A model generated the notes under the pieces. It was not told where the DNA came from, made no database searches, and saw only the letters and a program-made list of their open reading frames with translations. Shown in pieces: positions 1-8,039 of a DNA stretch of 64,000 bases. The translations under genes and the position numbers were made by a program. Source of the stretch: Bradyrhizobium sp. SSBR45G (GTDB taxonomy: Bacteria > Pseudomonadota > Alphaproteobacteria > Rhizobiales > Xanthobacteraceae). The stretch spans positions 89,425 to 153,424 of the forward strand of contig NZ_BSCT01000018.1 in NCBI RefSeq assembly GCF_030159255.1, in the 5' to 3' direction. How positions within the stretch are numbered: the first letter of the stretch is position 1; each line of letters opens with the position of its first letter.

Positions 1-1088
1 GTCCCGATGACGTCGCCTTCCTGCAATATACCGGCGGCACCACCGGCGTCTCCAAGGGAGCCACGCTGCTCCATCGCAACGTCATCGCCAACGTGCTGCA
101 GAACGACGCCTGGCTGCAGCCGGTGATGGACAAGCCGCCGCATGTCGACCAGCTGCTGATCGTCTGCGCGCTGCCGCTCTACCACATCTTCGCGCTGACC
201 TGCTGCTTCCTGCTCGCGATGCGCGCCGGCGGCGCAAATCTGCTGATCCCCAATCCGCGCGACATCGCGGGCTTCATCAAGGAGCTGATGAAGTATCAGG
301 TCAACAACTTCCCGGCCGTCAACACGCTCTACAACGGCCTGCTGCACCACCCCGACTTTCGCAAGCTCGACTTCTCCAAGCTGAAGGTCTCCAACGGCGG
401 CGGCATGGCCGTGCAGCGCCCGGTGGCCGAGCAGTGGAAGCAGGTGACCGGCTGCAGCATCGCCGAAGGCTATGGCCTGTCGGAGACCGCGCCGGTGCTG
501 ACCTGCAACCTGCCGACCTCGACCGATTTTACCGGCACGATCGGCCTGCCGCTGCCGTCGACCTGGCTGTCGATCCGCGACGATGACGGCAACGAGGTGC
601 CGCTGGGCCAGGCCGGCGAGATTTGCGCCAAGGGCCCACAGGTCATGGCCGGCTACTGGAATCGCCCCGACGAGACCGCCAAGGTGATGACATCAGACGG
701 CTTCTTCCGCACCGGCGATGTCGGCATCATGGCCGCCGACGGCTCGGTGAAGATCGTCGACCGCAAGAAGGACATGATCCTGGTGTCGGGCTTCAACGTC
801 TATCCGAACGAGGTCGAAGAGGTCATCGCGATGCATCCAGGCGTGCTGGAGACCGCCGTGATCGGCCTGCCGGACGAGAAGACCGGCGAACTCGTCAAGG
901 CGTTCGTCGTGAAGAAGGATCCCAACCTCACGCCCGAGGACATCATCAAGCACTGCCACGCGCAGCTGACGAACTACAAGGTGCCGAAGCAGATCGAGTT
1001 CAGGACCGAGCTGCCGAAGACCAATGTCGGCAAGATCCTGCGCCGCGAGCTGCGCGACGAGAAGAAGAAGCCGGCGGCCGCCGCCTGA
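1..1088 (+). CDS. Long-chain fatty-acid--CoA ligase (FadD-like), 5' truncated by window edge
   Basis: An AMP-forming acyl-CoA ligase whose N-terminal part lies left of the window; the frame is open from base 3. The ATP-binding loop YTGGTTGVSKG is encoded at about 27-59. Further right are the adenylation motif GYGLSETAP, the GYWNRPDET/RTGDVG region with the ribose-binding Asp, the hinge DRKKDMILVSGFNVYP, and the C-terminal catalytic Lys context TNVGKILRREL. The family converts a fatty acid, ATP and CoA to acyl-CoA for beta-oxidation. The exact chain-length specificity cannot be read from the sequence. A second, diverged ligase of the same superfamily lies at the other end of the window (62128-63792). 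No terminator is evident downstream. Confidence 0.93.
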   Translation, partial: PDDVAFLQYTGGTTGVSKGATLLHRNVIANVLQNDAWLQPVMDKPPHVDQLLIVCALPLYHIFALTCCFLLAMRAGGANLLIPNPRDIAGFIKELMKYQVNNFPAVNTLYNGLLHHPDFRKLDFSKLKVSNGGGMAVQRPVAEQWKQVTGCSIAEGYGLSETAPVLTCNLPTSTDFTGTIGLPLPSTWLSIRDDDGNEVPLGQAGEICAKGPQVMAGYWNRPDETAKVMTSDGFFRTGDVGIMAADGSVKIVDRKKDMILVSGFNVYPNEVEEVIAMHPGVLETAVIGLPDEKTGELVKAFVVKKDPNLTPEDIIKHCHAQLTNYKVPKQIEFRTELPKTNVGKILRRELRDEKKKPAAAA

Positions 1089-1192
1089 GGCGCGCTGGCG
1101 CGGGCACAGACGACGTGCGATGACGGATACGTGATGACGGCGGGCCGTTGCCGTTTATGGCCCGCCGAATAGTGTAGCGCGCACCGCGCAAA

Positions 1193-1222
1193 ACACAGTC
1201 TCAAGACACAGTCTCAAGACAC
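1193..1222 (+). repeat. 13-bp tandem duplication in the peroxiredoxin leader
   Basis: The unit ACACAGTCTCAAG occurs twice back to back (1193-1205 and 1206-1218) and a third partial unit ACACA follows. It ends about 20 bases before the start codon of the peroxiredoxin, next to its AGGGGAAGGAG ribosome-binding region. Probably a simple slippage duplication. Confidence 0.75.
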
Positions 1223-1244
1223 ATCCAGGGGAAGGAGTTTCGAT

Positions 1245-1730
1245 ATGACCATCCAGGTTGGCGATAAGCTGCCAGAGGCCCAATTCCGCGTCATGACCGG
1301 CGAAGGCCCGCAGGTCAAAACCACCGACGACATCTTCAAGGGCAAGAAGGTCGCGCTGTTCGCGGTGCCCGGCGCCTATACCGGCACCTGCCACAAGATG
1401 CATCTGCCCAGCATCTTCCTCAACGCCTATGCGCTCAAGGACAAGGGCGTCGACACCATCGCGATCGTCTCGGTCAACGACGCCTTCGTCATGAACGCCT
1501 GGAAGCGCGACACCGACCAGCGCGACGAGGCCGTGTTCCTGGCCGACGGCAACGCCGACTTCACCAAGGCGATCGGCCTGGAGCTCGACGCCTCCGGCGC
1601 CGGGCTGGGCATCCGCTCCAAGCGCTACTCGATGCTGGTCCAGGACGGCACGGTGACCAAGCTGAACCTCGAGGCCGCCCCGGGCAAGGTCGAGGTCTCC
1701 GGCGGCGACACGCTGCTCGGGCAGCTGTAA
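1245..1730 (+). CDS. Peroxiredoxin, AhpE/Prx5-type (redoxin domain)
   Basis: A 161-residue thiol peroxidase. It reduces hydrogen peroxide and alkyl hydroperoxides in the cytoplasm and is regenerated by glutaredoxin or glutathione in this family. The active-site motif P-x-x-x-T-x-x-C is present as PGAYTGTC, placing the peroxidatic Cys at residue 49 and the helper Thr at 46. The rest (ALKDKGVDTIAIVSVNDAFV, ADGNADFTKAIGLELD) is typical of the Prx5/hybrid Prx family at full length. The ATG at 1245 is preceded by AGGGGAAGGAG at good spacing. It is a single-gene unit: a tandem repeat lies in its leader and a strong intrinsic terminator follows at 1757. Confidence 0.95.
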   Translation: MTIQVGDKLPEAQFRVMTGEGPQVKTTDDIFKGKKVALFAVPGAYTGTCHKMHLPSIFLNAYALKDKGVDTIAIVSVNDAFVMNAWKRDTDQRDEAVFLADGNADFTKAIGLELDASGAGLGIRSKRYSMLVQDGTVTKLNLEAAPGKVEVSGGDTLLGQL

Positions 1731-1756
1731 GGCCAGTATGGCTTGATCTGAATATG

Positions 1757-1786
1757 AAGGCCCGCGCTCACGCGCGGGCCTTTTGC
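1757..1786 (+). terminator. Intrinsic terminator after the peroxiredoxin gene
   Basis: A 9-bp perfect GC stem (GGCCCGCGC at 1759-1767, GCGCGGGCC at 1772-1780) with a 4-base loop is followed by TTTT. It lies 28 bases after the stop codon. Confidence 0.85.
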
Positions 1787-1806
1787 TTATTTTGTCCAGC
1801 GTGTCT

Positions 1807-1886
1807 TGCCGAAACGAGAAGGGCACCTGAAACGTTCTGTGGCCACGCCATCGCGCGCCAGCTGGTCGGCGTGCTCGTTCTCGGCG
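1807..1886 (-). pseudogene. Duplicated, decayed 3' end of rnhA
   Basis: The segment 1838-1886 is nearly the same as 3327-3375, the antisense view of the end of rnhA. Over about 47 bases only around five positions differ. Read on the minus strand it encodes ENEHADQLARDGVA, against ENERADQLARDGVA in intact RnhA. Weaker similarity (TGCCGAAACG) extends to about 1807 and matches 3284 onward. Both copies have the same orientation and flank the FAD oxidoreductase gene. This suggests that the oxidoreductase segment was inserted at the end of rnhA and left a partial copy of the target. Confidence 0.75.
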
Positions 1887-1988
1887 TGTGAGCGCGGACA
1901 ATTCACGCGCGCCACCCCAGTTTCAACTGAACGTAAGCCGCTGGACGGCGTTAAGGGTGCCGGTTCCTCAATTCAGAAGGAGGTCGAC

Positions 1989-3230
1989 ATCTTCAGCGAA
2001 CAGCCGGAACAGCTGCAGCAGGCCGACCTGCGCAGCGCGAGACCGCCCTGGGCAAGTGCGCCTGCTTTTCCCATCCCGCCCGTCTTGACCAGCTTTCGCT
2101 GCGACATCCTGATCGTCGGCGCGGGGATCACAGGCGCGATGATGGCCGAACGGCTAACCCGCCAGGGCCGCGAGGTCGTCTTGATCGATCGTGAGAAGCC
2201 GTGTCGCGGCAGCACGGCGGCCAGCACCGCCATGCTGTTGTGGGAGATCGACAGATCACTGAATGAGCTCGCATTGTTGATCGGCTTCGACCGTGCCGCG
2301 CGATGCTACCAGGCCAGTCTGCGCGCCGTGAACGAGCTGCAGCGCCTGATCCTGGAGCGCGCGCTGCCGGGCCAATTGCGGCCGAGGCAATCGCTCTATC
2401 TCGCGCGCGACGACGACGCCCGCTCCCTTCGGGACGAACTGGCGCTTCGTGTCCGAGCCGGCCTGCCCGGCGTCTTTCTCGATCATCGAGCCCTGCTCGA
2501 CAATTTCGGCTTTGCCCGCGCCGCCGCGATCCTGTCGCCCGGCGCGGCCGAAGCCGATCCGGTCCAGCTCGCAAGCGGCCTGCTCTCACTGTCGCTGTCG
2601 CAGGGCGCGCGCCTCGTGCAGGGCGATGCCGTCGCCTTCGATGCCGGCAAGGACAGCGTCGTCGTCGGGCTTGACGGTGGTCATGAGATCGAGGCGCGCC
2701 GTGTCGTTCTGGCCACGGGATATGCGATGCCTCGGATCATCCAGCCCACGATCCAGCGTGTCGCATCGAGCTGGGCGATCGCCACCGTGCCGCAGCCGCA
2801 AAATCTCTGGAAGGACGAGGTGCTGATCTGGGAAGCGAGCGAAGACTACCACTATGCCCGCACGACACCGGATGGCCGGATCATCTTCGGAGGAGAAGAC
2901 GACGACGAGCTGATTGAGCCCGCGACCCGCGATCGTGCCATTCCCGAGAAGTCGCGCCGCCTCGCTGCGGAGCTTTCGGCGCTGTGGCCGCGCGCCATCC
3001 TCGAGACCGACTATCAATGGTCCGGAACGTTCGATACGACCGACGACGGACTGCCCCTGATCGGCGCCGTTCCCGGCTTCCCCAATATCTTTGCGGCCTA
3101 CGGCTATGGCGGCAACGGCATCACCTTCAGCTATCTCGCCTCCGAGCTGATTGCGGCGCTGATCGCCGGCCGCAGCTCGCCATTGCTGGATGATTTCGCC
3201 ATCGAGCGCGTGTCGCCGGCGCGTGCTTAG
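1989..3230 (+). CDS. FAD-dependent oxidoreductase (DadA / glycine-oxidase-like)
   Basis: A DAO-family flavoprotein. The FAD-binding Rossmann motif ILIVGAGITGAMMAERL begins about 38 residues in, and the C-terminal FAD-contacting segment DDGLPLIGAVPG and YGYGGNGITFSYLASE is intact. The family oxidises amines or amino acids; the substrate cannot be told. The open frame begins at a TTG at 1806, but its first 25 codons run antisense through an rnhA remnant, so that start is doubtful. A perfect AAGGAGG at 1977-1983 points to ATC at 1989, a rare start codon. The alternative is TTG at 2088, which would remove a family-typical leader (RPPWASAP). It is convergent with rnhA and flanked by copies of the rnhA 3' end, so it may have been inserted here. 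Confidence 0.85.
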   Translation: MFSEQPEQLQQADLRSARPPWASAPAFPIPPVLTSFRCDILIVGAGITGAMMAERLTRQGREVVLIDREKPCRGSTAASTAMLLWEIDRSLNELALLIGFDRAARCYQASLRAVNELQRLILERALPGQLRPRQSLYLARDDDARSLRDELALRVRAGLPGVFLDHRALLDNFGFARAAAILSPGAAEADPVQLASGLLSLSLSQGARLVQGDAVAFDAGKDSVVVGLDGGHEIEARRVVLATGYAMPRIIQPTIQRVASSWAIATVPQPQNLWKDEVLIWEASEDYHYARTTPDGRIIFGGEDDDELIEPATRDRAIPEKSRRLAAELSALWPRAILETDYQWSGTFDTTDDGLPLIGAVPGFPNIFAAYGYGGNGITFSYLASELIAALIAGRSSPLLDDFAIERVSPARA

Positions 3231-3291
3231 CAGCGGGCGCAGGCCGCCTCGACGCCATGATGCGACCGGGCGCGCACCAGCTGCCGAAACG

Positions 3292-3756
3292 CTAGCCGCG
3301 CACGTTCTTCTGCAGCCGTGCCATCGCCACGCCATCACGCGCCAATTGGTCGGCGCGCTCGTTCTCGGGGTGGCCGGCGTGGCCCTTGACCCAATGCCAG
3401 TTGACCTTGTGCGGCTTCAGCGCCTCGTCGAGCCGCTGCCACAGCTCGGCGTTCTTGACCGGCTTCTTGTCCGCGGTCTTCCAGCCGTTGCGCTTCCAGC
3501 CGTGGATCCAGCCGGTGATGCCCTGCCGGACATACTGGCTGTCGGTGTAGAGCTCGACCTGGCACGACTTCTTCAGCGCTTCGAGCGCCGAGATCGCGGC
3601 CATCAGCTCCATGCGGTTGTTGGTGGTGTGCGGCTCGCCGCCCTTGAGCTCTTTTTCCTTGTCGCCGAAGCGCAGGATCGCGCCCCAGCCGCCGGGTCCG
3701 GGATTTCCCGAGCAGGCGCCGTCGGTGTAGATGCTGACGGTCGGAATCTCGCTCAT
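3292..3756 (-). CDS. rnhA: Ribonuclease HI
   Basis: A 154-residue RNase HI that cleaves the RNA strand of RNA-DNA hybrids (R-loops, Okazaki primers). The four carboxylate metal ligands are visible: D12 in IYTDGACSGNPG, E50 in NNRMELMAA, D72 in LYTDSQY and D136 in ERADQLA; the basic handle (WIHGWKRNGWKTADKKPVKN) is also present. Its ATG overlaps the thrB stop as ATGA, so it is translationally coupled and is the last gene of ispH-thrB-rnhA. A degenerate copy of its final ~80 bases lies at 1807-1886, beyond the FAD oxidoreductase gene. Confidence 0.97.
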   Translation of the reverse strand: MSEIPTVSIYTDGACSGNPGPGGWGAILRFGDKEKELKGGEPHTTNNRMELMAAISALEALKKSCQVELYTDSQYVRQGITGWIHGWKRNGWKTADKKPVKNAELWQRLDEALKPHKVNWHWVKGHAGHPENERADQLARDGVAMARLQKNVRG

Positions 3757-4724
3757 GCCGCCGCTCCGATGCCGTAGTCGCGCACGCTCGTCACCGCCTG
3801 ATGGAAACGCAGCTTGCGCACATATTCGAGCGGGTCCTTCGGCTTCACCAGCGCGCCCGCGGGCACGTTGAGCCAGTCCACCAGCCGCGTCAGCAGGAAG
3901 CGGATCGCGGCACCACGCGCGAGCAGCGGCAGCGCCTCCAGCTCGGCCTCCGACAGCGGCCGCGCGCGGCCATAGGCGTTGAAGAAGGCGCGCGCCTTGG
4001 TGACGTTGAGCGAGTGATCGGCCTCGAAGCACCACGCGTTCAGGCAGATCGCGATGTCATAGGCGAGGATGTCGTTGCAGGAGAACGGGAAGTCGATCAG
4101 CCCGGACAGCTCGTCGCCCAGGAAGAAGACGTTGTCCGGAAACAAATCGGCATGGATGACGCCTTCCGGCAGATGCGTCGGCCAGGAGCGCTCGAGCAGG
4201 TCCAGCTCCGTCGACAGCAGCGCAGACAGGCCGGCCTGCACGGTGTCGGCGCGGTCGGCCGCCTGGGCAAACAATGACCGCCAGCCGGAGACCGAGAGCG
4301 GATTCCTGCGCACCAGCGGGAAGTCGCGTCCGGCGAGATGCATCCGCGCCAGCGCCTCGCCGACGCCGGCGCAATGGGTGACGGTCGGCTTGCGCGGCCA
4401 CATGCCTTCCAGGAAGTTGATGATCGCCGCGGGACGCCCTGCGAGACTCGAATAGACGGCGCCATCGCGGTTGCGCGCCGGCTGCGGACAGCTGATGCCG
4501 CGCTCCGCGAGATGGGCCATCAGCCCGAGGAAGTACGGCAGATCGTCCACCGCCACGCGCTTTTCATAAAGCGTGAGGATGTAATAGCCGCGGGTGGTGT
4601 GCAGCAGGAAGTTGGAGTTCTCGACGCCTTCGGCGATGCCCTTGTAGGACAGCAATTCGCCGATGTCGTAGGTCTTGAGGAAGTCCGCGAGCTCGTCGGC
4701 GGTGACGTCGGTGTAGACCGCCAT
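3753..4724 (-). CDS. thrB: Homoserine kinase (ThrB, aminoglycoside-phosphotransferase fold)
   Basis: A 323-residue enzyme of the APH-fold class of homoserine kinases used by alphaproteobacteria and pseudomonads, rather than the GHMP class of enterics. It phosphorylates L-homoserine in threonine biosynthesis. Visible are MAVYTDVTADELADFL at the N terminus, which is characteristic of this family, the catalytic loop GVIHADLFPDNVFF (HxDLxxDN) and the metal-binding Asp in GLIDFPFS. The start at 4724 is set by the conserved N terminus. The stop overlaps the rnhA start by 4 bases. ispH lies 157 bases upstream on the same strand. Confidence 0.95.
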   Translation of the reverse strand: MAVYTDVTADELADFLKTYDIGELLSYKGIAEGVENSNFLLHTTRGYYILTLYEKRVAVDDLPYFLGLMAHLAERGISCPQPARNRDGAVYSSLAGRPAAIINFLEGMWPRKPTVTHCAGVGEALARMHLAGRDFPLVRRNPLSVSGWRSLFAQAADRADTVQAGLSALLSTELDLLERSWPTHLPEGVIHADLFPDNVFFLGDELSGLIDFPFSCNDILAYDIAICLNAWCFEADHSLNVTKARAFFNAYGRARPLSEAELEALPLLARGAAIRFLLTRLVDWLNVPAGALVKPKDPLEYVRKLRFHQAVTSVRDYGIGAAA

Positions 4725-4881
4725 GCCCCATCCTGATTGTCGAAGTTCGCCTGCCCTCGCCTCCCCCGATGCGAACTTCGAGGCAAGGGAGGCCTGTTGC
4801 GCCTTCATCGCGCATGCAGGCGCCGCGTTCAAGGCCGACGCGCCCCCGGCGGACCGAAAATAACAGCCGCCAGCGTAAGGC

Positions 4882-5850
4882 CTACTCGGCCGCCGCTTCC
4901 GGCCGCAGCGAGCGCGGCAGCGGGAAGAATTCGTTCTCTTCCGCCGCGGAGACCGTCTCGACATGGAGCACGTAGCGCTCGGCGAAGGCGCCCATGATCT
5001 CCTCGACGATGACCTCCGGCGCCGAGGCGCCGGCAGTGATGCCGAGGCTGGTGATGCCCTCGAAGCGCGCCCAGTCGATGTCGGAGGCGCGCTGCGCCAG
5101 CACCGCAATCGGGCAGCCCTCGCGCTCGGCGACCTCACGCAGACGCTGCGAGTTCGACGAGTTCGGCGCACCGACCACAATCAGCGCGTCGACCACCGGC
5201 GCCACCTTCTTCACCGCCAGCTGGCGGTTGGTGGTGGCGTAGCAGATGTCTTCCTTGTGCGGGCCGGAGATGTTCGGGAAGCGGCCCTTCAGCACCGACA
5301 CGATGTCGGCGGTATCGTCGATCGAGAGCGTGGTCTGGGTCACGAAGGCGAGGTTGTTCGGGTCCTTCGGGGTGAAGGTCGCGGCATCCTCGGCGGTCTC
5401 GATCAGGGTCACGGCGCCGGGCGGCAGCTGGCCGACGGTGCCGACCACCTCCGGGTGGTGGGAATGGCCGATCAGCAGGATCTCGCGGCCGCGCTTGAAA
5501 TGGATCGCCGCCTCGCGGTGGACCTTGGTCACCAGCGGGCAGGTTGCATCCAGGGAAAAGAAATTGCGCGACTGGGCCTCGGCGGGAACCGATTTCGGCA
5601 CGCCATGGGCCGAGAACACCACCGGTGCGTTGGTACTGTCGGGAATCTCCGCCAGTTCCTCGACGAAGATGGCGCCCTTGGTCTTGAGGCTGTCGACGAC
5701 GTATTTGTTGTGCACGATCTCGTGGCGGACATAGACCGGGGCGCCATAGATGGCGAGCGCCCGTTCCACGGTGTCGATGGCGCGCACCACGCCCGCGCAG
5801 AAGCCGCGCGGCGAGCAAAGCACGATTTTGAGGTCTGGTTTGGCTGCCAT
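4882..5850 (-). CDS. ispH: 4-hydroxy-3-methylbut-2-enyl diphosphate reductase
   Basis: IspH/LytB, the last enzyme of the MEP isoprenoid pathway, converts HMBPP to IPP and DMAPP through a 4Fe-4S cluster. The three cluster cysteines are C18 (CSPRGFCAG), C104 (DATCPLVTKVH) and C203 (EDICYATTNRQ). The substrate-binding His contexts HEIVHN and IGHSHHPEV and the TQTTLS motif are present. The product is 322 residues, normal for the family. The start at 5850 gives MAAKPDLKIVLCSPRGFCAG, the usual short N terminus. First gene of the ispH-thrB-rnhA run; the 278-base gap to the divergent trcR must contain both promoters, but I cannot place them confidently. Confidence 0.97.
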   Translation of the reverse strand: MAAKPDLKIVLCSPRGFCAGVVRAIDTVERALAIYGAPVYVRHEIVHNKYVVDSLKTKGAIFVEELAEIPDSTNAPVVFSAHGVPKSVPAEAQSRNFFSLDATCPLVTKVHREAAIHFKRGREILLIGHSHHPEVVGTVGQLPPGAVTLIETAEDAATFTPKDPNNLAFVTQTTLSIDDTADIVSVLKGRFPNISGPHKEDICYATTNRQLAVKKVAPVVDALIVVGAPNSSNSQRLREVAEREGCPIAVLAQRASDIDWARFEGITSLGITAGASAPEVIVEEIMGAFAERYVLHVETVSAAEENEFFPLPRSLRPEAAAE

Positions 5851-6128
5851 GGGCTGATCTATCGGGCTGATCTGTGCGGCTTGTTGCGGCGACCGGAACA
5901 CCCCGGGGCCGGCAAGCGGGGGCGGTCGATACGTAAGGGCTTTACGTCTTTGAGCTAGAACTCGTTTGGGTAGGACTTGGGACTGCTTTCGAGCGCTGTC
6001 AAGGCCGTTTTCGCCAGGCCATTGCGCCGCGCCCCCGGGACGGCTTATATAGGGCGAATTCCCCGTCATCGCCGATGACCGCAGGTTTCGCCTCCCAGGG
6101 CCGGGGCGGAGCACAAAGGAGATTTGCC

Positions 6129-6824
6129 ATGAGCAACGCCCCGCTGATGCCGAAGGCAACTGCCGTGTGGCTGGTCGATAATACCGCTTTGACCTTCGAC
6201 CAGGTCGCCGATTTCACCAAGATGCACCCGCTGGAGGTGCGCGCCATCGCCGACGGCGACGCCGCCCAGGGCATCAAGGGCATGGACCCGATTTCGACCG
6301 GCCAGCTCACCCGGGAAGAGATCGAGAAGGCCGAGCGCGACCCGAATTACCGCCTGCGGCTGCAGGAGAGCAAGGTCGTGCTGCCGCCTCAGCCCAAGCG
6401 CAAGGGCCCGCGCTACACCCCGGTGTCGCGCCGCCACGAGCGCCCGAGCGCCATTCTCTGGCTGGTGCGGAACCATCCCGAGCTCAAGGACGCCTCGATT
6501 ATGCGCCTGGTCGGCACCACCAAGACCACGATCGCCAGCGTCCGCGACCGCACCCATTGGAACGCCCAGACCCTGACGCCGATGGACCCGGTGACGCTCG
6601 GCCTGTGCTCGCAGATCGAGCTCGACTTCGAGGTGCAGCGCGCCGCCAAGGAGAAGCCGCTCGACGCCAATTACAGCGGCGCCACCCTGCTGCCGGCCTC
6701 CGAGACCACCCGCAAGGACGAGTACGAGCCGGCCGGCCGCGACGAGGACGACCTCAACGTCGACGCCGTGTTCGCCAAGCTCAAGACCATCGGTGGCAAG
6801 AAGCACGAGGACGACGAGGAGTAG
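6129..6824 (+). CDS. trcR: Cell-cycle transcriptional regulator TrcR (DUF1013)
   Basis: A 231-residue DUF1013 protein conserved across alphaproteobacteria and named TrcR in current family annotation. The N-terminal half (PKATAVWLVDNTALTFDQVADFTKMH, LEVRAIADGDAAQGIKGMDP) and the middle segment (ERPSAILWLVRNHPELKDASIMRLVGTTKTTIASVRDR) resemble two helix-turn-helix-like units. The C terminus is acidic (KKHEDDEE). It is thought to act with CtrA-era cell-cycle transcription; that role comes from family knowledge, not from this sequence. The start ATG follows AAAGGAGATTTGCC. It is transcribed divergently from ispH. Confidence 0.9.
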   Translation: MSNAPLMPKATAVWLVDNTALTFDQVADFTKMHPLEVRAIADGDAAQGIKGMDPISTGQLTREEIEKAERDPNYRLRLQESKVVLPPQPKRKGPRYTPVSRRHERPSAILWLVRNHPELKDASIMRLVGTTKTTIASVRDRTHWNAQTLTPMDPVTLGLCSQIELDFEVQRAAKEKPLDANYSGATLLPASETTRKDEYEPAGRDEDDLNVDAVFAKLKTIGGKKHEDDEE

Positions 6825-6881
6825 GACGCGGGCGCGTTCGTCTTCCCCACTTCACTTGCAGGCTCCAACCCCGCGCTCAGT

Positions 6882-7007
6882 GTCGTCCCGGCGAACGCCG
6901 GGACCCATAACCACCGGCTTGCGTAACCGCCCGAGATGGTTGTGACTCAGCGCCTCGTTCCTCACTCCCGCTGCGGCGTATGGGTCCCGGCTCAAGGCCG
7001 GGACGAC
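6882..7007. repeat. Palindromic intergenic repeat, GTCGTCCCGG family, copy 1
   Basis: The left arm (GTCGTCCCGGCGAACGCCGG then GACCCATA) and the right arm (TATGGGTCCCGG ... GGCCGGGACGAC) are inverted copies. Each arm contains its own small hairpin. Related copies lie at 18531-18683 and 60684-60832, with a degenerate one around 49200-49560. It fills most of the gap between trcR and the OmpW-like gene. Confidence 0.85.
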
Positions 7008-7065
7008 GGCGGTGGTAGGGCGAGAGACTCGCGACAAACTCAGCTTTGCGACACTCAAACCTTCC

Positions 7066-7098
7066 AAAAAAAAATGGCGCCGGGGATGCCGGCGCCAT
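7066..7098 (-). terminator. Intrinsic terminator of the OmpW-like gene
   Basis: Read on the minus strand, a 10-bp perfect stem (ATGGCGCCGG at 7089-7098, CCGGCGCCAT at 7074-7083) with a 5-base loop runs straight into nine T residues (the A-run at 7066-7074 on the plus strand). It starts 27 bases after the gene. Confidence 0.92.
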
Positions 7099-7124
7099 GG
7101 CAGTCTGGGAGGAATGCAAAAAAA

Positions 7125-7856
7125 TCAGAACTTGTAGGTGACGCCGGCGCCGACCAGCCAGGGGTCGATGTTGGCGCGTCCGCTGACGGGAATGGCGCCG
7201 TTGACGGTTGCCGAATAGTTCGGCTGCAGCCACAATTTCTTGACGTCGACGTTCAGGCCCCAATGCTTGTCGAGCATGTAGTCGAAGCCGAACTGGACCG
7301 CGGCGCCCCACTGGTTGGAAATGTGGAGGTTGGTCACGGCGAGACCGTTGAACACCTGATTGGCGGCGCTCTGGTTGAAGAACACCGTGTAGTTCACGCC
7401 GGCGCCGACATAGGGCTTGAAAGCGCCGAAATCGGTGAAGTGATATTGCAGCGTCAGCGTCGGCGGCAGCAGCGTGGCCTTGCCGATATTGAGGCCGTCG
7501 AGCGTGCCGGTGCCGCTGATCGAATGCCGGGTGACGCCGAGGATCAGTTCGGCTGCGATGTTCCGGGTGAAGAAGTAGCTGATGTCGAGCTCGGGCACGA
7601 CCGTGTTGGAGATCTTCAGGCCCGAATTCGGCGACGACAGCGCCGGCACGCCGGCGACGTTGACGCTGGAGCCGCCAGCATCCGGCAGCACGCCGAGCGC
7701 GCGGACGCGGATCATCCAGGGGTTCCAGGCTTCGACCACCGGCGCCTTGGTATAGACCGGCGCCGCCTGCAGGTCGGCGGCCTGCGCGGAGCCCATGGCC
7801 CCGCAGATTGCCGCCAGCACCAGCAGCGACGACGAGAGTTGGAATGTTCTGTTCAT
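7125..7856 (-). CDS. ompW: OmpW-family outer-membrane protein
   Basis: A 243-residue small beta-barrel. The Sec signal peptide ends at GSAQA-A (about residue 26). The mature start (PWMIRVRALGVLP), the segment VVPELDISYFFTRNIAAELILGVTRH and the final aromatic residue (GVTYKF) are hallmarks of OmpW; these eight-stranded barrels carry small hydrophobic molecules across the outer membrane. The start at 7856 gives a standard signal peptide; an upstream in-frame ATG adding four residues is less likely. A perfect FixK/FNR box about 100 bases upstream (7949-7962) and a strong terminator downstream indicate a single-gene, oxygen-responsive unit. FNR control of ompW is known in enterics; here it is inferred. 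Confidence 0.93.
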   Translation of the reverse strand: MNRTFQLSSSLLVLAAICGAMGSAQAADLQAAPVYTKAPVVEAWNPWMIRVRALGVLPDAGGSSVNVAGVPALSSPNSGLKISNTVVPELDISYFFTRNIAAELILGVTRHSISGTGTLDGLNIGKATLLPPTLTLQYHFTDFGAFKPYVGAGVNYTVFFNQSAANQVFNGLAVTNLHISNQWGAAVQFGFDYMLDKHWGLNVDVKKLWLQPNYSATVNGAIPVSGRANIDPWLVGAGVTYKF

Positions 7857-7948
7857 CGAGGTCCCCATAGCCACACTTGAGCTACATTTGCGCGGGCAAA
7901 GCCGCGCCTTGCGGTCACAGGTGTGGCAGGGACGCCATCGACTTGGAT

Positions 7949-7962
7949 TTGATCTCAATCAA
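7949..7962 (-). promoter_or_regulatory. FixK/FNR-type binding site upstream of the OmpW-like gene
   Basis: TTGATCTCAATCAA is an exact match to the FNR/FixK consensus TTGAT-N4-ATCAA. Its centre is about 100 bases upstream of the ompW-like start codon, leaving room for the usual -41.5 placement and a ~55-base leader. It implies induction under low oxygen by FixK2 or a related CRP/FNR regulator. Confidence 0.8.
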
Positions 7963-8039
7963 TTGGCATTGTTGCAGCGCCGATGTCGCGCAACTGTTGC
8001 ATCGAGGTCACGCGCGATGAGAGGCGGTTGCAGTCGCGC

